Assembly (NCBI RefSeq): GCF_011813015.1
Contig: NZ_QHLQ01000009.1
Coordinates: forward strand, 62,001 to 126,000
DNA: 64,000 nucleotides
Source of the DNA: Parasedimentitalea denitrificans
GTDB taxonomy: Bacteria > Pseudomonadota > Alphaproteobacteria > Rhodobacterales > Rhodobacteraceae
Direction: 5' to 3'
Shown here: positions 16,059 to 25,279 of the stretch, piece by piece
Layout: each line of letters begins with the position of its first letter
Position numbering within the stretch: the first letter of the stretch is position 1
Notes under the pieces: model-generated
Seen by the model: only the letters and a program-made list of their open reading frames with translations
The model's database searches: none
Told to the model about the DNA's origin: nothing
Program-made: the position numbers and the translations under genes

Positions 16059-18284
16059 ATGCCCGACCTGCTGATTGAACTGTTTTCCGAGGAAATTCCC
16101 GCCCGCATGCAACGCCGCGCGGGTGAGGATCTGAAAAAGCGGATGACCGACGGCTTGGTCGAGGCGGGACTGACCTATGCAGGCGCCCACGCGCTGACCA
16201 CACCACGTCGCCTGACACTGGCCATCGACGGTCTGTTGGCCGCATCTCCTACAGTGCGTGAAGAACGCAAAGGGCCGAAGGTCGGCGCCCCTGATAAAGC
16301 TATCGAAGGCTTCCTGCGCGGTGCAGGCCTAACCCGCGATCAGCTAGAGGAACGCGACACGCCGAAAGGCGCGGTCTATTTTGCCAGTATTGAAAAGCCC
16401 GGTCGCCCGGCGGCGGACATCATCGCCGAAGTGCTGGAAGCCACCATTCGCAACTTCCCTTGGCCGAAGTCCATGCGCTGGGGGGCTGGTAGTTTGAAAT
16501 GGGTGCGCCCGCTGCATTCAATTCTGTGCATTCTGTCGGATGAGGCCGGTGCCGAAGTGGTGCCGCTGGACATCGACGGTATCAAGTCGGGCAACACCAC
16601 ACAGGGCCACCGTTTCATGGCTCCGGGTGAAATCACCGTCAGTGGCTTTGACGATTACGCCACCAAGCTGAAGCGCGCCAATGTTGTGCTGGACCCAGCC
16701 GAGCGCGCTGATGCGATTTGGCAGGACGCCACCAATCAGGCCTTTGCCAATGGGCTGGAAGTGGTCGAAGACAAGGGCCTGCTGGCCGAGGTTGCTGGGC
16801 TGGTGGAATGGCCGGTTGTTCTGCTGGGCGCAATTGATGATGAATTCCTGAGCCTGCCTGCCGAAGTGCTGCAGACCTCGATGAAAGAGCACCAGAAGTT
16901 CTTCTCGGTCCGTAATCCGAAAACCGGACGGATTGAAAAATTCATTACCGTCGCCAACCGCGAAACCTCCGACAATGGCGCAACCATTCTGGCCGGTAAT
17001 CAAAAAGTGCTTAGCGCCCGTCTTGCGGATGCGAAATTCTTTTGGGAGAACGATTTGCGGGTTGCCAAGGAGGGCATGGAAGTCTGGACCGAGGCACTGT
17101 CCAATGTCACCTTCCACAACAAGCTGGGCTCTCAGGCCGAACGGATTGACCGCATCGCTTCTCTGGCGCGTGAGATTGCGCCGGTGGTTGGTGCTGATGC
17201 TGATCTGGCTGAGCAGGCCGCACGGGTTGCCAAGGCTGACCTGTCGTCAGAAATGGTTTATGAATTCCCTGAGCTGCAGGGCCTGATGGGTCGCTACTAC
17301 GCCGAGGCCGCTGGCCTGCCGCAAGAGGTGGCCAATGCTTGTGAAGAACATTACTCGCCATTGGGACCGTCGGACGACGTACCAACCGAAGCCGTTTCCG
17401 TTGCGGTGTCGCTGGCCGACAAGCTAGACACGCTGACTGGGTTCTGGGCGATTGATGAAAAGCCAACTGGCTCTAAGGATCCGTTCGCACTGCGTCGCGC
17501 GGCGCTGGGTGTTATTCGGCTGGTTCTGGGAAATGATGCTCGGGCGCATTTGGACCGTTTCTTTGATGGGCAGCTTTTGCGCCACGAGATTGCGCAGAGT
17601 GGTGACGATTCCCAGTCCCAGAAACTTATGGGCGATATGCTGAAGGAAATCGGTGAACATGGTGTTTTCGGTTCCGCAGTCCGTACCGTTTTGGATACCT
17701 TTGATGGGGATCTTCCGAAGCATATGGAAGAGCTGAAAAGCAGTTTGCCCGATGTTTCTACTGATTTGCTGGGCTTCTTCCACGACCGGCTCAAAGTCTT
17801 CCTGCGCGATCAGGGCATCCGCCACGATGTGATCGACGCCTGCATCGCTATGGACGGCAATGACGATCTGACCCTGCTGGTTAAACGCGCCCGCGCGCTT
17901 GAGGATTTCATGAAATCCGATGATGGTGAAAACCTGCTGCAAGGTTTCAAACGTGCCAACAACATCCTGACTCAGGCCGAGGAAAAGGACGGGGTTGAGT
18001 ACTCCTACGGTGGAGATGTGAAATTCGCCAAGGATGCATCCGAGATTGCTCTGTTCGAGGCGCTTGCCGCGAGCGAGGGAGCGATCTCCTCGGCCATCGA
18101 GGCCGAAGATTTCGCGGCTGCCATGGGCAGCATGGCGGCGCTGCGGGCGCCCATCGATGCGTTCTTTGAGGCGGTGCAGGTGAATGACGACAACGACGTG
18201 GTGCGCCGCAACCGGTTGAACCTGCTGCATCAGATCCGTCAAGTCTGTGGCCAGGTGGCAGACTTGACCAAAGTAGAAGGCTAA
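16059..18284 (+). CDS. glyS: Glycyl-tRNA synthetase, beta subunit
   Basis: 741 residues with GAGGA upstream. The start LLIELFSEEIPARMQRRAGEDL, the motif LPKSMRWG-type segment (FPWPKSMRWGAGSLKWVRPLHSI), the ALSNVTFHNKLGSQAERIDRI segment and ADKLDTLTGFWAIDEKPTGSKDPFALRRAALGVIRL are all characteristic. The last ~100 residues (NRLNLLHQIRQVCGQVADLTKVEG) form the DALR-like anticodon-binding end. It pairs with GlyQ at 13216. A strong terminator follows. Confidence 0.98.
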   Translation: MPDLLIELFSEEIPARMQRRAGEDLKKRMTDGLVEAGLTYAGAHALTTPRRLTLAIDGLLAASPTVREERKGPKVGAPDKAIEGFLRGAGLTRDQLEERDTPKGAVYFASIEKPGRPAADIIAEVLEATIRNFPWPKSMRWGAGSLKWVRPLHSILCILSDEAGAEVVPLDIDGIKSGNTTQGHRFMAPGEITVSGFDDYATKLKRANVVLDPAERADAIWQDATNQAFANGLEVVEDKGLLAEVAGLVEWPVVLLGAIDDEFLSLPAEVLQTSMKEHQKFFSVRNPKTGRIEKFITVANRETSDNGATILAGNQKVLSARLADAKFFWENDLRVAKEGMEVWTEALSNVTFHNKLGSQAERIDRIASLAREIAPVVGADADLAEQAARVAKADLSSEMVYEFPELQGLMGRYYAEAAGLPQEVANACEEHYSPLGPSDDVPTEAVSVAVSLADKLDTLTGFWAIDEKPTGSKDPFALRRAALGVIRLVLGNDARAHLDRFFDGQLLRHEIAQSGDDSQSQKLMGDMLKEIGEHGVFGSAVRTVLDTFDGDLPKHMEELKSSLPDVSTDLLGFFHDRLKVFLRDQGIRHDVIDACIAMDGNDDLTLLVKRARALEDFMKSDDGENLLQGFKRANNILTQAEEKDGVEYSYGGDVKFAKDASEIALFEALAASEGAISSAIEAEDFAAAMGSMAALRAPIDAFFEAVQVNDDNDVVRRNRLNLLHQIRQVCGQVADLTKVEG

Positions 18285-18325
18285 CTAGCCACTTCTTTTT
18301 GCTAAAAATACTCCCACCGGAGGCA

Positions 18326-18355
18326 GAGGCTTTCCTTTTGGAAAGCCTCTTTTTT
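18326..18355 (+). terminator. Rho-independent terminator after glyS
   Basis: GAGGCTTTCC (18326-18335) and GGAAAGCCTC (18340-18349) form a 10-bp perfect stem with a TTTT loop, followed by six Ts. It closes the glyQ-glyS transcription unit and separates it from the PPDK-like gene. Confidence 0.92.
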
Positions 18356-18450
18356 GTGAAGTGCTGCAGTCTGGTCCTTGTCGGCCGCGACAAGACGCTT
18401 GCGCCATGGCGGCTTGGCCTTATGCTGCGGGGCAAATGAGAGGTGCTGCA

Positions 18451-21021
18451 GTGCAGAAACAATTGCCAGAAATCCCGTTTGCGGCGCTGATCACGTCGGA
18501 TGCCCCAATTGCAGCCCGTAGTCACGGTGGTCGAGCCAAATGTCTTCAGCGGTTGGTGAGGCTGGATTTGCCAGTGCCCTGCACAGTGGCGCTGTCGTTT
18601 GATGCGGTGCGCGCCATCGCCGAAGGGCAGATGCCGGATTTGGATGCGATCTTGGGTGAGTTCCCGGACGATGCGTTGGTCTGTGTTCGGCCTTCGTCCG
18701 AAGATCCAGATTGGGGTGGTCCTGGCGCGGTCTTGAACGTTGGTATGAATGATGCCCGCTATGTGGATCTGTGTGACAGCTTGGGCGCACAGGCCGCGGC
18801 GGCACTGTATTTGCGGTTTGTGCAGTCCTATGCGGTGCATGTGGCGCGTCTGGATCCGGATGTGTTTGATGCGGTGGCCGAAGAAGGGCCTGAGGCGCTG
18901 AGTCTTATTCTGCAGGCCTATGAGGCCGAAACCGATGAGGCGTTTCCGCAGGATCGCGGGGAACAGCTGGCGGCGGTGTTGCGGTCGATGGCGCGGGCCT
19001 GGGATGGCACGACGGCGCGGCTGCTGCGCCAGGCCAAAGGTGCGCCTGCGGATGCGGGATTGGGACTTGTGGTGCAGGAAATGGTGCCGGGGCTGGGGCA
19101 GGGTGAATGTGGGTCAGGTGTATTGCAGCTGATCAATTCGCAGACTGGGAAACCGCAAATTACTGGCCGGTACCTGAGCCAATCGCAGGGGCGCGATGCA
19201 CTGGGCGCTGGGGCCGCAGCCCTGTATCTTGAGCACGACCCGCGTGGTCAGGCGTTGGAAGATGTGGCGCCGTCGGCATTTGCGGATTTGAAAACTCATG
19301 CGGCGCTGATGCGACAACGCCTGCGCGAGGCGATGCAGGTCGAGTTTGTTATTGAGAATGGCCATGTGCATATTCTGGACGGCGTGCGGGTCAGTCGTTC
19401 AGCGCGGGCGGCGGTACGGATTGCCGTTGCGCTGGCCGAAGACGGTATCATAACGCCGCAAGAGGCGGTGATGCGGATTGATGCGCATTCGCTGAATGAA
19501 CTGCTGCACCGTCAGGTAGACCCAACTGCTGAACGCGATGTGATTGGCACAGGTATTGCCGCCAGTCCCGGTGCTGCGAGCGGACGGCTTGTCTTTACCG
19601 CGGCTGAGGCACAGGCCAGTGCGTCACGGCGTGAGCCTTGCATCTTGGTGCGACGCGAGACCTCGCCTGAGGATATCCGTGGCATGCATGCTGCTGTGGC
19701 GGTTCTGACGGAAAAGGGTGGCATAACCAGCCACGCGGCGGTGATTGGGCGTGGTTTGGGGCTGCCCTGTATCGTTGGCGCCTCATCCCTGAAATTCCTG
19801 AGCAAGGAAAAACAGCTGATCACCACCGAGGGACGGGTGTTCAAGGCTGGGGACATTGTCACGATTGATGGCAGCTCGGGGCAGGTGTTGGCCGGAGAGC
19901 CTGCGATGCTAGAGGCTGCATTGGACGATGCGTTTCAAACCCTGATGGGATGGGCGGATGCCGAGCGTGACATTGGAATCCGTGCCAATGCGGATACCCC
20001 AGCAGACGCGCAGCTGGCCCGCAATTTTGATGCCCAGGGCATTGGGCTGTGCCGGACTGAGCATATGTTCTTTGAGCCTGGCCGCTTGACGGTGATGCGC
20101 GAAATGATTTTTGCCGAGACCTCTTCCGGACGGGCGGCAGTCTTGGCGCGTCTGCTGCCGATGCAGCGCAGCGATTTCTATGAGCTGTTCCGTATCATGG
20201 CTGGGATGCCTGTGTGTATCCGACTGTTTGATCCGCCGTTGCATGAATTCCTGCCGACCACGCGGACTGGTCAACGCGAGCTGTCCGAGGCATTGGGCAT
20301 TCCGGTGCGTGATGTAACCCGCCGGGTCGAGGAAATGGGCGAGTACAACCCGATGCTGGGCCTGCGCGGGGTTCGGCTGGGTGTCACTGTGCCCGAAATC
20401 TATGACATGCAGGCGCGGGCTATTTTTGAAGCGGCCCTGGATGCCTCGCAAGAGGGTGCGCCGGTGGTGCCTGAAATCATGATCCCGCTGGTTTCCGCCA
20501 AGCGAGAGGTGGAACTGGTCAAGGCCCGTATCGACGCGGTGGCGGCCGCGGTCAAATCTGAACGTGGTGCGGATTTCGAATTCCGTCTTGGCGTTATGGT
20601 TGAAACTCCGCGTGCTGCGTTACGTGCGGCTGATATTGCGCCGCATACGGCCTTTCTCAGCTTTGGGACCAACGACCTTACCCAGATGACATACGGTCTG
20701 TCGCGCGATGATGCGGGCCGCTTCATGTCGGACTATGTGCGCCAAGAGGTATTCCTGGAAGATCCGTTCCATGTGCTGGATGTCGAGGGTGTGGGGGAAT
20801 TGCTGAAGCTTGGGGTGCAAAGAGGCCGCGAGAGCAATCCAGATGTGACCTTATCGATCTGTGGTGAGCATGGTGGCAACCCCGAATCAATTGCCTTTTG
20901 CCGTGAAGCTGGGTTCGATTATGTGTCCTGTTCGCCCTTCCGTGTGCCAGTGGCGCGATTGGCCGCAGCTCAATTGGCGATTGCACATATGTTAGCGGCT
21001 GAGCGCCCTGCTTCCTCCTAG
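18451..21021 (+). CDS. Pyruvate, phosphate dikinase-like protein with divergent nucleotide-binding half
   Basis: 856 residues from a GTG at 18451 (GAGAGGTG upstream; ATG at 18436 and earlier in-frame starts also possible). The swivelling domain carries the phosphohistidine motif GGITSHAAVIGRGLGLPC, and the C-terminal PEP/pyruvate barrel is fully PPDK-like: GIGLCRTEHMFF, NPMLGLRGVRLG, GVMVETPRAAL, FLSFGTNDLTQMTYGLSRDD and the active-site Cys in CGEHGGNPESI. The N-terminal ATP-grasp half is unusual: the GGKGANL loop reads GGRAKCL, the FTRNP strand reads LQLIN, and GEYLxxAQGED reads GRYLSQSQGRD. The enzyme family interconverts pyruvate, ATP and Pi with PEP, AMP and PPi; whether this member still uses ATP is doubtful. 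Confidence 0.8.
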   Translation: MQKQLPEIPFAALITSDAPIAARSHGGRAKCLQRLVRLDLPVPCTVALSFDAVRAIAEGQMPDLDAILGEFPDDALVCVRPSSEDPDWGGPGAVLNVGMNDARYVDLCDSLGAQAAAALYLRFVQSYAVHVARLDPDVFDAVAEEGPEALSLILQAYEAETDEAFPQDRGEQLAAVLRSMARAWDGTTARLLRQAKGAPADAGLGLVVQEMVPGLGQGECGSGVLQLINSQTGKPQITGRYLSQSQGRDALGAGAAALYLEHDPRGQALEDVAPSAFADLKTHAALMRQRLREAMQVEFVIENGHVHILDGVRVSRSARAAVRIAVALAEDGIITPQEAVMRIDAHSLNELLHRQVDPTAERDVIGTGIAASPGAASGRLVFTAAEAQASASRREPCILVRRETSPEDIRGMHAAVAVLTEKGGITSHAAVIGRGLGLPCIVGASSLKFLSKEKQLITTEGRVFKAGDIVTIDGSSGQVLAGEPAMLEAALDDAFQTLMGWADAERDIGIRANADTPADAQLARNFDAQGIGLCRTEHMFFEPGRLTVMREMIFAETSSGRAAVLARLLPMQRSDFYELFRIMAGMPVCIRLFDPPLHEFLPTTRTGQRELSEALGIPVRDVTRRVEEMGEYNPMLGLRGVRLGVTVPEIYDMQARAIFEAALDASQEGAPVVPEIMIPLVSAKREVELVKARIDAVAAAVKSERGADFEFRLGVMVETPRAALRAADIAPHTAFLSFGTNDLTQMTYGLSRDDAGRFMSDYVRQEVFLEDPFHVLDVEGVGELLKLGVQRGRESNPDVTLSICGEHGGNPESIAFCREAGFDYVSCSPFRVPVARLAAAQLAIAHMLAAERPASS

Positions 21022-21051
21022 ATCTGGTGTCAGCTTCAGTGAATTTGGGAA

Positions 21052-21073
21052 AAGTCCTTAAGATTAAGGACTT
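21052..21073. repeat. Palindrome downstream of the PPDK-like gene
   Basis: AAGTCCTTAA and TTAAGGACTT form a perfect 10-bp inverted repeat around a 2-base centre. A related AGGACTTTAAGG lies at 21123-21134. No T-tract follows, so a terminator is possible but a protein-binding site upstream of the cell-wall hydrolase gene (start 21198) is equally plausible. Confidence 0.45.
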
Positions 21074-21197
21074 GTTAGTCCTCTGTTCTAAGTTGCAAAT
21101 TTTAGGAAAACTGGACCTTTTCAGGACTTTAAGGTAGATAACTAGCGCGCATTTTTGCACGGTGGGCGCGACCATTTGGTACCTGGGGGTATCTTGA

Positions 21198-21839
21198 ATG
21201 AAATCTCTTGTTTTGGCCGCACTTGTTGCGGCGACCATGGCCGCGCCTAGCGCAGTCGTTGCTGAAATTGCGTTGGGTCGTCTGTTCCAACGGGATCAGG
21301 CAGCCCAAAGTGAAGCTCCGAAGCGGGGGCTGCGCAAGTTTTTTCTATTCGGGCGCAAACCCCGCAAGCTTGAGCCTATGAGCTATTCCGAGGCTTGGTT
21401 GGACAGTCAGCCTGCGGCGACTGGGAATGCTGACTTTGAGTGTCTTGCGCAGGCGCTTTACTTTGAGGCGCGGGGCGAAACCGTGAAAGGCCAGTTTGCA
21501 GTGGCCGAAGTGATCATGAATCGGGTCAAAAGTGCCCAGTTTCCTAATTCTGTCTGTGCTGTTGTCAAACAGGGCACGGGGCGTCTGCATCAGTGTCAGT
21601 TCAGTTATACATGCGACGGTCACGCCGAAACGATCAGCGAACATCAGGCCCATGTGCGGGTTTCCAAAGTCGCTCGTGCCGTTCTGGATGGCATCAGCGA
21701 AGAGCTGACGGACGGAGCAACCTATTATCATACTACGGCTGTTCGACCGCGATGGAGCCGCACATTCAAAAAGACAGCCCAAATTGGGGTGCATCTGTTT
21801 TATAGCGATGAGCGGTATCGCACAGCGTCTAACGATTAA
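21198..21839 (+). CDS. Cell-wall hydrolase, SleB/Hydrolase_2 family
   Basis: 213 residues with a signal peptide (MKSLVLAALVAATMAAPSAVVA). After a basic linker, the catalytic domain is of the SleB type: LAQALYFEARGETVKGQFAVAEVIMNRVKS contains the conserved YFEAR-GE with the catalytic Glu, followed by FPNSVCAVVKQGTGRLHQCQFSYTCDG and GATYYHTTAVRPRWS. Such enzymes cleave glycan strands of peptidoglycan in the periplasm. In Rhodobacteraceae this gene often follows the PPDK-like gene. The ribosome-binding site is weak. Confidence 0.88.
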   Translation: MKSLVLAALVAATMAAPSAVVAEIALGRLFQRDQAAQSEAPKRGLRKFFLFGRKPRKLEPMSYSEAWLDSQPAATGNADFECLAQALYFEARGETVKGQFAVAEVIMNRVKSAQFPNSVCAVVKQGTGRLHQCQFSYTCDGHAETISEHQAHVRVSKVARAVLDGISEELTDGATYYHTTAVRPRWSRTFKKTAQIGVHLFYSDERYRTASND

Positions 21840-21987
21840 GCCTGTACGGGGTCCGCGCTGGTTCACCGTCGTTTCTGCTCGTGACGCTTTTTCCCCTTCG
21901 CATGGCGCAAGTGGGGCTGCTATCCGGCTGTGTATCGCGTAGTATGTATTACCATCTTCGGCAATTGTTATCCAAAGGCACGACCCT

Positions 21988-22908
21988 ATGACTTCAGAAA
22001 TACGTCTTGCGTTTGAGCACCCATCGGAACGGGCGGCCGCTATGGCTTCGGGCCGGGTGTTAGATCGTATTTCATTGCGCAATCACATCGTTGACGTCGA
22101 AATCGGTGCCTTTCAGGCCGAACGCGGCAACACCCAACGGATCTGCTTTAACGTGGTGGTCGAAGTGGAGCCGCTGCCCGATGATATTGATGACGACGTG
22201 GACCGCATCCTGTCCTATGACCGTGTGACCGAAGCCATTGCACATGAACTGGCCGACGAGCGGCTGAACCTGCTTGAAACACTGGCTGAACGGGTTGCCG
22301 AACGCATCTTGCTGGAACCGCAGGCTGTGCGGGCTTTTGTCCGGATTGAAAAACTGGATCGCGGCCCCGGCGCGCTTGGCGTTGAAATCGTCCGCTCGCG
22401 TGATCAGCTGCATCAAGAAACAGAGGCAGAGGAACGGCCTCATCCGCGGCTACTGTATCTTAGCAACGGGGCGATCGACAGCGATAACATCACCGGCTGG
22501 ATCGACCAGATGCAATGCCGCCAGCGGCCACTTATTCTGTGTGTAGGGGCGCATGAACTAGCGGTGCCGCGCACTGGGCACAAAATGACCGAGCGCCGGA
22601 TTGATCTGCTCGCGATTGAGCAAAACGCATGGCGTTTGGCCGCGCGTGACGGACGTTGTGTTGTGGTCTCGACCCGGACAGAGCTGGACTGGGCCATGAA
22701 GAACGGCCAGATCAGTGTCTGGGCTCCGTCCAAGATTGTGTTGGATGCTGTAGATGGCCCATCGGCCGCGCCATCACAACCAGTGGAACTGGCCGCTTGG
22801 TTTGCTGCAACATTCGAAGCGGGTGAGTTGATCGTCATTGGCGCCGACCTGCCAGAAACAGCCGATGTGCCGCTGCGTGCGGTGTCCAAGGATCAAGCTC
22901 AGCTATGA
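21988..22908 (+). CDS. folB: Dihydroneopterin aldolase with C-terminal kinase-like extension
   Basis: 306 residues, roughly two and a half times a normal FolB. Residues ~24-140 are the aldolase: DRISLRNHIVDVEIGAFQAERG, LSYDRVTEAIAHELADERLNLLETLAERVAERIL and VRIEKLDRGPGALGVEIVR. It converts dihydroneopterin to hydroxymethyl-dihydropterin and glycolaldehyde in folate synthesis. Residues ~150-306 are a separate alpha/beta domain (RPLILCVGAHELAVPRTG, VVVSTRTELDWAMKNGQISVWAPSKIVL, ELAAWFAATFEAGELIVIGADL) whose last part resembles the amino-acid-kinase fold, though without clear catalytic lysines. It overlaps folP by ATGA. Confidence 0.85.
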   Translation: MTSEIRLAFEHPSERAAAMASGRVLDRISLRNHIVDVEIGAFQAERGNTQRICFNVVVEVEPLPDDIDDDVDRILSYDRVTEAIAHELADERLNLLETLAERVAERILLEPQAVRAFVRIEKLDRGPGALGVEIVRSRDQLHQETEAEERPHPRLLYLSNGAIDSDNITGWIDQMQCRQRPLILCVGAHELAVPRTGHKMTERRIDLLAIEQNAWRLAARDGRCVVVSTRTELDWAMKNGQISVWAPSKIVLDAVDGPSAAPSQPVELAAWFAATFEAGELIVIGADLPETADVPLRAVSKDQAQL

Positions 22909-23900
22909 CCTATTACCGCCCCTTAGTGCAGCACGGCGAGGCCCGTCCTGGGGGCGCGGTTGAGCTGGCTGGCGGAGCCTTGTGGTTCACCCATGTTGAA
23001 GCGTTGAGCCGCAATGCGCCTTCTCATATCATTCCAGCCGGGTTGGTTCCTGATGAGGTCTTGCGGCGACTGTCCGGGCATAGACCAACAATAGCGGGAT
23101 TAGACCTTGGTCAGCCGCATTTGATGGGCATTCTGAATGTAACGCCGGATAGTTTTTCTGACGGCGGTGAACATGATGATCTGGACAGGGCGGTGAGTGC
23201 AGCTGGGAAGATGATCGCGGATGGGGCTAGCCTAGTTGACGTCGGTGGTGAATCGACACGTCCCGGTGCCGCGTTTGTTTCCGAAGAAGAAGAAGTCGCA
23301 CGCACCCAGCCGGTGATCGAGGCGCTACGCGCAGTCAGCAACGCCGCAATCTCAATCGATACCCGCAAGGCTGGTGTTGCGGCAACGGCGATGGACGCGG
23401 GGGCCAGTCTGGTCAATGACGTGTCAGGCTTTACACATGACCCTGCGTTGGCTCCGCTAGTCGCGCAGGCGGGCGCGCCTGTTTGCATCATGCATGCGCA
23501 GGGTGATCCGGCCACAATGCAGGACGAACCGAAGTATCATGATGTTTTGCTGGACGTTTATGACTTCTTGGCGGCTCAGGTTGACCGGCTAGAAGCCATC
23601 GGTGTGCCGCGCGATCAGATTGTTGTCGATCCTGGGATCGGCTTTGGTAAGACGCAGGAGCATAATCTGACGCTTCTGCGGGGCATTGCCTTGTTTCATG
23701 CGTTGGGGTGCCCAATTTTGCTGGGCGTGTCGCGCAAGAGGTTCATTGGTGATATCGGCAAAGAACCGCAGGCCTCGGCGCGGGCTCCCGGCTCAATTGC
23801 GGTAGGGCTTGCAGCGCTGGCCCAAGGCGTGCAATTTCTAAGGGTACACGACGTGGCGGCAACCGCGCAGGCGGTTCGCCTGTGGCACGCGGCGCGTTAA
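22905..23900 (+). CDS. folP: Dihydropteroate synthase
   Basis: 331 residues. The pterin-binding motifs are intact: LMGILNVTPDSFSDGG, DVGGESTRPGA, ISIDTRKAGVAATAMDAGASLVNDVSG, PGIGFGKTQEHNLTLL and GVSRKRFIG. It joins hydroxymethyl-dihydropterin pyrophosphate to p-aminobenzoate, the sulfonamide target. The first ~60 residues precede the barrel and are longer than in E. coli. The ATGA overlap with folB and the short gap to glmM (21 bases) suggest a folB-folP-glmM operon, the common order in this group. Confidence 0.95.
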   Translation: MTYYRPLVQHGEARPGGAVELAGGALWFTHVEALSRNAPSHIIPAGLVPDEVLRRLSGHRPTIAGLDLGQPHLMGILNVTPDSFSDGGEHDDLDRAVSAAGKMIADGASLVDVGGESTRPGAAFVSEEEEVARTQPVIEALRAVSNAAISIDTRKAGVAATAMDAGASLVNDVSGFTHDPALAPLVAQAGAPVCIMHAQGDPATMQDEPKYHDVLLDVYDFLAAQVDRLEAIGVPRDQIVVDPGIGFGKTQEHNLTLLRGIALFHALGCPILLGVSRKRFIGDIGKEPQASARAPGSIAVGLAALAQGVQFLRVHDVAATAQAVRLWHAAR

Positions 23901-23921
23901 GGCCCTATAAGAAAGAGAAAT

Positions 23922-25268
23922 ATGCGTAAATTATTCGGTACTGACGGCGTGCGTGGCACGGCTAATATTCATCCCATGACCGCCGAAATGGCCCTGCGTA
24001 TTGGGGCTGCTGTAGGGCGGTATTTCCGACGTGACGCAACGGGCGTGCATCGGGTGGTGATTGGCAAAGATACTCGTCTGTCCGGATATATGTTTGAAAA
24101 CGCGTTGACCGCTGGGTTGACCTCGACCGGTATGAACGTGCTGCTAATGGGGCCGGTGCCGACCCCCGCGGTGGGCCTGATGACCCGGTCCATGCGTGCG
24201 GATCTTGGTGTGATGATCTCAGCCAGCCACAACCCAGCCGAAGACAACGGTATCAAGTTTTTCGGCCCTGATGGGTTCAAGCTGTCCGATACGGCAGAGC
24301 TGGAGCTAGAGGCCCTGATCGAGTCCGGTGTTGAACTTGCCCAGACAGCCAATATCGGACGGGCCAAACGGATTGATGACGCGAGGTTCCGCTATGGGGA
24401 ACGGGTCAAAAGCTCGTTACCGCGGGATATCCGGTTTGACGGACTGAAGGTAGTCATCGATTGCGCCAATGGTGCGGCGTACCGTGCCGCGCCGGAAATT
24501 CTGTGGGAGTTGGGCGCCGAGGTGGTGCCCATCGGTGTGTCGCCGGATGGTGTGAACATCAACGGCGGGTGTGGGTCAACCTATCCCCAGGCCGCCGCTG
24601 AGGCCGTCAAGGCCAACGGCGCCCATGTGGGGATTTGTTTAGATGGCGACGCGGATCGGGTAATCCTAATTGACGAGACAGGGGCCGTTGCAGACGGCGA
24701 TCAGTTGATGGGGCTGCTGGCCTCGCGTTGGGCCGAAAACGACCAGCTGGCCGGCGGGGCACTGGTGTCTACTGTGATGTCGAACCTTGGACTAGAGCGG
24801 TTTCTGAATGATCGCGACATCGGATTGGAACGCACTGCCGTTGGTGACCGCTATGTGGTCGAACGAATGCGCAGCGGTGGCTTTAATCTGGGCGGGGAAC
24901 AGTCCGGTCACATCGTTATGTCCGATCACGCCACCACCGGAGATGGTCTGATGGCGGGGCTACATTTTCTGGCAGAAATGGTGCGGACAGAACAACCGGC
25001 CTCGCTGTTGGCGCGACAATTCCAGCCTGTGCCGCAGCTGTTGAAGAATGTACGCTTCAAGGCAGGCCAGACACCACTAGAGCTGGACGCCGTCCAGCAG
25101 GCGATTCATTCGGCCGAGCAGGCGTTGGACGGGCAGGGACGGTTGCTTATCCGCAAGTCTGGCACAGAACCACTGATACGGGTGATGGCCGAATGTGAGG
25201 ACGAAGCGCTGCTGAACGTCACCGTCGACTCGGTCGTCGATGCCGTCACTGATGCGGTGAGCGTTTAG
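23922..25268 (+). CDS. glmM: Phosphoglucosamine mutase
   Basis: 448 residues, the standard length. [15 protein letters not shown] is the diagnostic N-terminus; the phosphoserine loop is [20 protein letters not shown], the metal-binding loop [11 protein letters not shown], the sugar-specificity loop [19 protein letters not shown], and the phosphate-binding loop [14 protein letters not shown]. It converts glucosamine-6-phosphate to glucosamine-1-phosphate for UDP-GlcNAc, feeding peptidoglycan and LPS synthesis. Last gene of the fol cluster. Confidence 0.97.
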   Translation: MRKLFGTDGVRGTANIHPMTAEMALRIGAAVGRYFRRDATGVHRVVIGKDTRLSGYMFENALTAGLTSTGMNVLLMGPVPTPAVGLMTRSMRADLGVMISASHNPAEDNGIKFFGPDGFKLSDTAELELEALIESGVELAQTANIGRAKRIDDARFRYGERVKSSLPRDIRFDGLKVVIDCANGAAYRAAPEILWELGAEVVPIGVSPDGVNINGGCGSTYPQAAAEAVKANGAHVGICLDGDADRVILIDETGAVADGDQLMGLLASRWAENDQLAGGALVSTVMSNLGLERFLNDRDIGLERTAVGDRYVVERMRSGGFNLGGEQSGHIVMSDHATTGDGLMAGLHFLAEMVRTEQPASLLARQFQPVPQLLKNVRFKAGQTPLELDAVQQAIHSAEQALDGQGRLLIRKSGTEPLIRVMAECEDEALLNVTVDSVVDAVTDAVSV

Positions 25269-25279
25269 GCCTGCATTGG

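Noticed and set aside
15143-16108. Minus-strand open frame of 321 codons
   Set aside because: It mirrors gltS, is rich in Gln/His/Arg without any domain, and is an artefact of high-GC codon bias.
17424-18840. Long minus-strand frames opposite glyS and the PPDK-like gene
   Set aside because: Antisense shadows of firmly identified genes; no ribosome-binding site or family match.
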